Made by a program: the position numbers and the translations under genes
Assembly (NCBI RefSeq): GCF_000620085.1
Contig: NZ_JHVJ01000006.1
Span: 124,001-188,000, forward strand
Reading direction: 5' to 3'
Length of the DNA: 64,000 nucleotides
Origin: Marinobacterium jannaschii DSM 6295
GTDB lineage: Bacteria; Pseudomonadota; Gammaproteobacteria; Pseudomonadales; Balneatricaceae
Shown: in pieces, positions 61,634 through 64,000 of the stretch
Position numbering within the stretch: position 1 is the stretch's first letter
How the letters are laid out: each line of letters opens with the position of its first letter
Notes under the pieces: generated by a model
Seen by the model: the letters and a program-made list of their open reading frames with translations, nothing else
Told to the model about the DNA's origin: nothing
Database searches by the model: none

Positions 61634-62422
61634 ATGATCAGACGGATCTGCCACGCGCTCCGCCAGTCCTTCGGCGGCCTGTTGCTTACTACCCTGCTGG
61701 CAACACCTGCCCAGGCCCACTTTCAGGAGCTGATTCCGGACAGCGATATCGTCAGCTCACCGGCCCAGCGCCAGCTGGGACTCAGCCTGACCTTCACCCA
61801 CCCGATGAGCGGCGGCCCGGCGATGGCGATGGCCAAACCGAAACGCTTCGCCGTCCTGACCGGTGGCGAACAAGTCGACCTGCTGGATAGCCTGGACAGC
61901 ACCCAGGTGGACGGCCAGGCAGCCTATCGCAGTCAGTACAGTATCCAGCGTCCCGGCGACCACACTTTCTTCGTCGAACCGGCCCCCTACTGGGAGCCTG
62001 CCGAGGGCAAGATGATCATCCACTACACCAAGGTCACGGTGGATGGTTTTGGCGGTGAGTCTAACTGGCAGCAGGATCTCAACCTGCCGGTGGAGATCAG
62101 CCCGCTGGTACGCCCCTATGGCCTCTGGAGCGGCAACCTGTTCCGCGGCATCGTCAAGCAAGATGGCAAGCCGGTGCCCTTCGCCGAGATCGAGGTAGAG
62201 TGGCGTAACGATGGCAGCCTGACCGCTCCGGCCGATCCTTATGTCACCCAGGTAATCCTGGCCAATGCCAACGGGGAGTTCAGCTACGCCATGCCACGTG
62301 CCGGCTGGTGGGGCTTTGCTGCGCTGGTCGAGGCTGAACAGCCGATGCTCAATCCGGCCGGAGAGGAAGTGCCGGTGGAGCTGGGCGGGCTGATCTGGGT
62401 TCATACCCGCGATATGAAATAG
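61634..62422 (+). CDS. DUF4198 periplasmic protein of nickel transport (NikK-like)
   Basis: This 262-residue exported protein has a signal peptide ending TPAQA-H, so the mature chain begins His-Phe-Gln. The rest has the DUF4198 pattern ([20 protein letters not shown], then [14 protein letters not shown]), beta-rich with no membrane anchor. In several ECF-type nickel systems a protein of this type (NikK) is encoded with NikM/NikL and is thought to deliver metal. The ATG at 61634 is chosen because the operator lies upstream of it; a longer frame would begin with TTG ahead of the operator. First gene of the NikR-controlled operon. Confidence 0.8.
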   Translation: MIRRICHALRQSFGGLLLTTLLATPAQAHFQELIPDSDIVSSPAQRQLGLSLTFTHPMSGGPAMAMAKPKRFAVLTGGEQVDLLDSLDSTQVDGQAAYRSQYSIQRPGDHTFFVEPAPYWEPAEGKMIIHYTKVTVDGFGGESNWQQDLNLPVEISPLVRPYGLWSGNLFRGIVKQDGKPVPFAEIEVEWRNDGSLTAPADPYVTQVILANANGEFSYAMPRAGWWGFAALVEAEQPMLNPAGEEVPVELGGLIWVHTRDMK

Positions 62423-62479
62423 CTCCGTACTGATAGCCCCGAACTAACCCGGAACACCCCAAAAGATCAGGAGAGAGCA

Positions 62480-63100
62480 ATGGCCCATATCCCAGACGGC
62501 GTCCTCAGCGCCCCGGTACTGATCAGCGGCGCAGCCCTGACCATCGGCTTTACCGCCGTGGCCCTGAAGCGGCTGGACTACGACCGCATCCCCCAGGCGG
62601 CGATGCTGGCGGCGGCCTTGTTTATCGCCTCACTGGTGACCATCCCGGTCGGGGTCAGCAGTGTGCATCTATTACTGAACGGCCTGATGGGACTGATGCT
62701 GGGCTGGGTAGCGGTCCCGGCGATTCTGGTGGCCCTGACCCTGCAGGCGATGTTTTTCGGCTACGGCGGTCTGATCGTGCTGGGCGCCAACACCCTGAAT
62801 ATGGCGCTACCGGCGCTACTCTGTGGCGCCATCCTGCTACCCTGGCTAAAGCGTAGCGGCCATAACCGCGGCTTTATGATCGGTGCCTGTGCCGGTGCCA
62901 TCGGCGTCGTCGGTACCGCCCTGATGGTCGGTCTCTCCCTCGCCTTCAGCGGCGACGCGCTGATTCCGGCCGCCAAAGTGGTTGCCGCCACCTACCTGCC
63001 GCTGTTGCTGGTGGAAGCCGCCGTCACCGGCGCCATCGTCGGCTTCCTGCAGAAGGTTGCACCGCATATCCTCAACCAGCCGGTCCCACAGCATGCCTGA
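62480..63100 (+). CDS. cbiM: NikM/CbiM, substrate-capture component of nickel ECF transporter
   Basis: This 206-residue integral membrane protein of the CbiM family binds Ni2+ or Co2+ through its very N-terminus. It begins MAHIPDGVLSAPVL. If Met is removed before Ala, His becomes residue 2, as required for the metal site, and a second ligand is expected from the His in VSSVHLLLNGLMGLMLGW (in part). About six membrane helices are seen. It overlaps nikL by eight bases. NikR in front makes nickel the likely metal. Confidence 0.92.
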   Translation: MAHIPDGVLSAPVLISGAALTIGFTAVALKRLDYDRIPQAAMLAAALFIASLVTIPVGVSSVHLLLNGLMGLMLGWVAVPAILVALTLQAMFFGYGGLIVLGANTLNMALPALLCGAILLPWLKRSGHNRGFMIGACAGAIGVVGTALMVGLSLAFSGDALIPAAKVVAATYLPLLLVEAAVTGAIVGFLQKVAPHILNQPVPQHA

Positions 63101-63662
63101 GATCCGCCGCCTTTGCGGCGCTGCCCTGACAGCAGCGCTGCTGCTACTGAGTCCCGGCGCCCAGGCTCACCTGCTGAAGCTATTTGCCAGCGCCGAGAAC
63201 GGCCAGATCAGCGGCTACGTCTATTTCAGCGGCGGTGCCAAGGTGCAGCAGGCAGCAGTCAATATCAGCGATAGCAGCGGCGCGCTGCTCGGTGAGCTGA
63301 AAACCGATCCTCAGGGAGCCTTCAGCTACCGCAGCCAGAAGCCGGTCGATCACCTGATCAGCGCCAGCACCCTGGATGGCCATGCCGCCACCTGGACCAT
63401 CAGCGCCGCCGAACTGGGCGGCCAGGCAATATCCGCTAACCCGGCGAACAGCGCCGCAGCGGCCACTGCCAGCCGGGATAATCTCGACCAGCGTATCGAA
63501 GCCGCCGTTGCCCGTCAGGTGCGCCCCCTGCGCGAAGCGATCGAACGGCAGCAGGAGAAGGCCCGGCTGCAGGATATCTTTGGCGCCCTCGGTTATATCG
63601 CCGGCCTCGCGGGCCTGGCCCTCTGGTGGCGCAGCCGCCAGCCAGCAACCAAGCAGGACTGA
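63093..63662 (+). CDS. nikL: NikL, auxiliary subunit of nickel ECF transporter
   Basis: This 189-residue NikL-type protein has a signal peptide (residues 1-24, ending SPGAQA-HLLK) and a periplasmic carboxypeptidase-like beta domain (GQISGYVYFSGGAKVQQAAV, DPQGAFSYRSQKPVDHLI). A coiled stretch at about 128-160 and a C-terminal membrane helix (ALGYIAGLAGLALWW) follow. The start ATG lies in the last codons of nikM. The ATPase and T-component genes (nikO/nikQ) usually follow but are not next here; a regulator gene comes first. Confidence 0.88.
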   Translation: MPEIRRLCGAALTAALLLLSPGAQAHLLKLFASAENGQISGYVYFSGGAKVQQAAVNISDSSGALLGELKTDPQGAFSYRSQKPVDHLISASTLDGHAATWTISAAELGGQAISANPANSAAAATASRDNLDQRIEAAVARQVRPLREAIERQQEKARLQDIFGALGYIAGLAGLALWWRSRQPATKQD

Positions 63663-63742
63663 CAGCACCCGCCGCACAGCTGCAGCCAACGGGCGCTTAG
63701 GGCATACTGGAAGCTCCTCTACGCCAGATATGTCAGCCAACG

Positions 63743-64000
63743 ATGGACCCGTTAAAGCAGCTAATCTCCGATGACCCCAGCCACAGCCACCTGATGGAGC
63801 TGCTCGCCAGCCTCTGCCAGGGCGCTATCGCCGTCGATCAGGACGCCAATATTGTCTGGCTCAGCGATGCCTACCGCGAGCTGATGGGGCTGGATGCCAA
63901 CCAGCCGGTAGTGGGCGAACCCGTCACCTCGATACTGCCCACCAGCTATATGCCCCGGGTGGTGAAAAGCGGCAAACCCACCTTCGTCGACCTGATGCAG
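63743..64000 (+). CDS. PAS-domain regulator, N-terminal part (likely sigma-54 activator)
   Basis: Eighty-six codons are visible before the window ends. They form one PAS-like domain (LASLCQGAIAVDQDANIVWL, then DAYRELMGLDANQPVVGE, SILPTSYMPRVVKSG). The style is that of the sensor domain of sigma-54-dependent regulators such as RocR or AcoR relatives, but the ATPase domain would lie outside the window, so the class is inferred. It may be unrelated to the nickel genes. Confidence 0.65.
   Translation, partial: MDPLKQLISDDPSHSHLMELLASLCQGAIAVDQDANIVWLSDAYRELMGLDANQPVVGEPVTSILPTSYMPRVVKSGKPTFVDLMQ

Noticed and set aside
1-64000. tRNA, rRNA, tmRNA, transposase, integrase and attachment sites
   Set aside because: They were looked for while reading both strands; none was found, so the accessory blocks carry no visible mobility genes.

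Overview
The window reads as a chromosomal segment of a gammaproteobacterium with fairly high GC. The best guess is a marine, Pseudomonas-related lineage of the Oceanospirillaceae type. The guess rests on gene order remembered from Pseudomonas (pilMNOP / ponA / malic enzyme / nuclease / rpmE / priA, then SPOR / hslVU / DUF971, then ubiE-ubiJ), on TRAP transport, and on many chemoreceptors. No tRNA, rRNA, CRISPR array, insertion sequence or prophage gene was recognised. All positions come from reading the sequence; no database was searched.

Layout. 1-2622 (minus): the type IV pilus alignment complex pilM-N-O-P, with pilP running off the left edge. 2784-10174: class A penicillin-binding protein, malic enzyme, a secreted nuclease, ribosomal protein L31 and PriA. 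10456-13447: a chemoreceptor and a SPOR-domain protein, where Pseudomonas has argS and the SPOR gene. 13517-17311: an accessory block holding a four-gene bufferin-type operon (DUF2282 precursor, DUF692/MNIO enzyme, DUF2063 partner, DoxX membrane protein) diverging from an ECF sigma factor and a membrane-bound anti-sigma-like protein. 17376-21223: hslVU, DUF971, ubiE, ubiJ. 21231-22710: glycerol kinase broken by a one-base change in a run of seven G. 22827-26742: HemJ, then a PepSY protein and a Fur-controlled siderophore receptor with a 16-copy heptanucleotide repeat upstream of its promoter. 27128-39265: mostly housekeeping and metabolic genes (FAH-family hydrolase, an MFS/LysR pair, ppnP, serA, a lipase-like hydrolase, an MscK-type channel, a thioesterase, malate synthase G).

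39371-53924 is signalling and catabolism: a 1467-residue CBS4-PAS6-GGDEF-EAL protein; a TRAP transporter with a UspA partner; an omega-amino acid transaminase with its LysR regulator; and the glutarate hydroxylase (GlaH/CsiD) / L-2-hydroxyglutarate oxidase (LhgO) pair with a GntR regulator. Together these suggest uptake and breakdown of an amino or dicarboxylic acid feeding 2-oxoglutarate. 53998-60782 has two more chemoreceptors, a small zinc-ribbon-like protein behind a structured leader, a DMT exporter and a LysR regulator. 61003-64000 is nickel homeostasis: NikR with a histidine-rich tail, a convincing NikR operator, then a DUF4198 protein, NikM/CbiM and NikL, followed by the start of a PAS-domain regulator.

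The most interesting system is the bufferin-type operon. A readable attenuator lies between the precursor gene and its modifying enzymes, and the operon sits beside its own ECF sigma/anti-sigma pair. Other strong sequence-level signals are the heptamer tract, the glpK frameshift, the rpmE terminator embedded in the nuclease signal-peptide codons, and the NikR operator.
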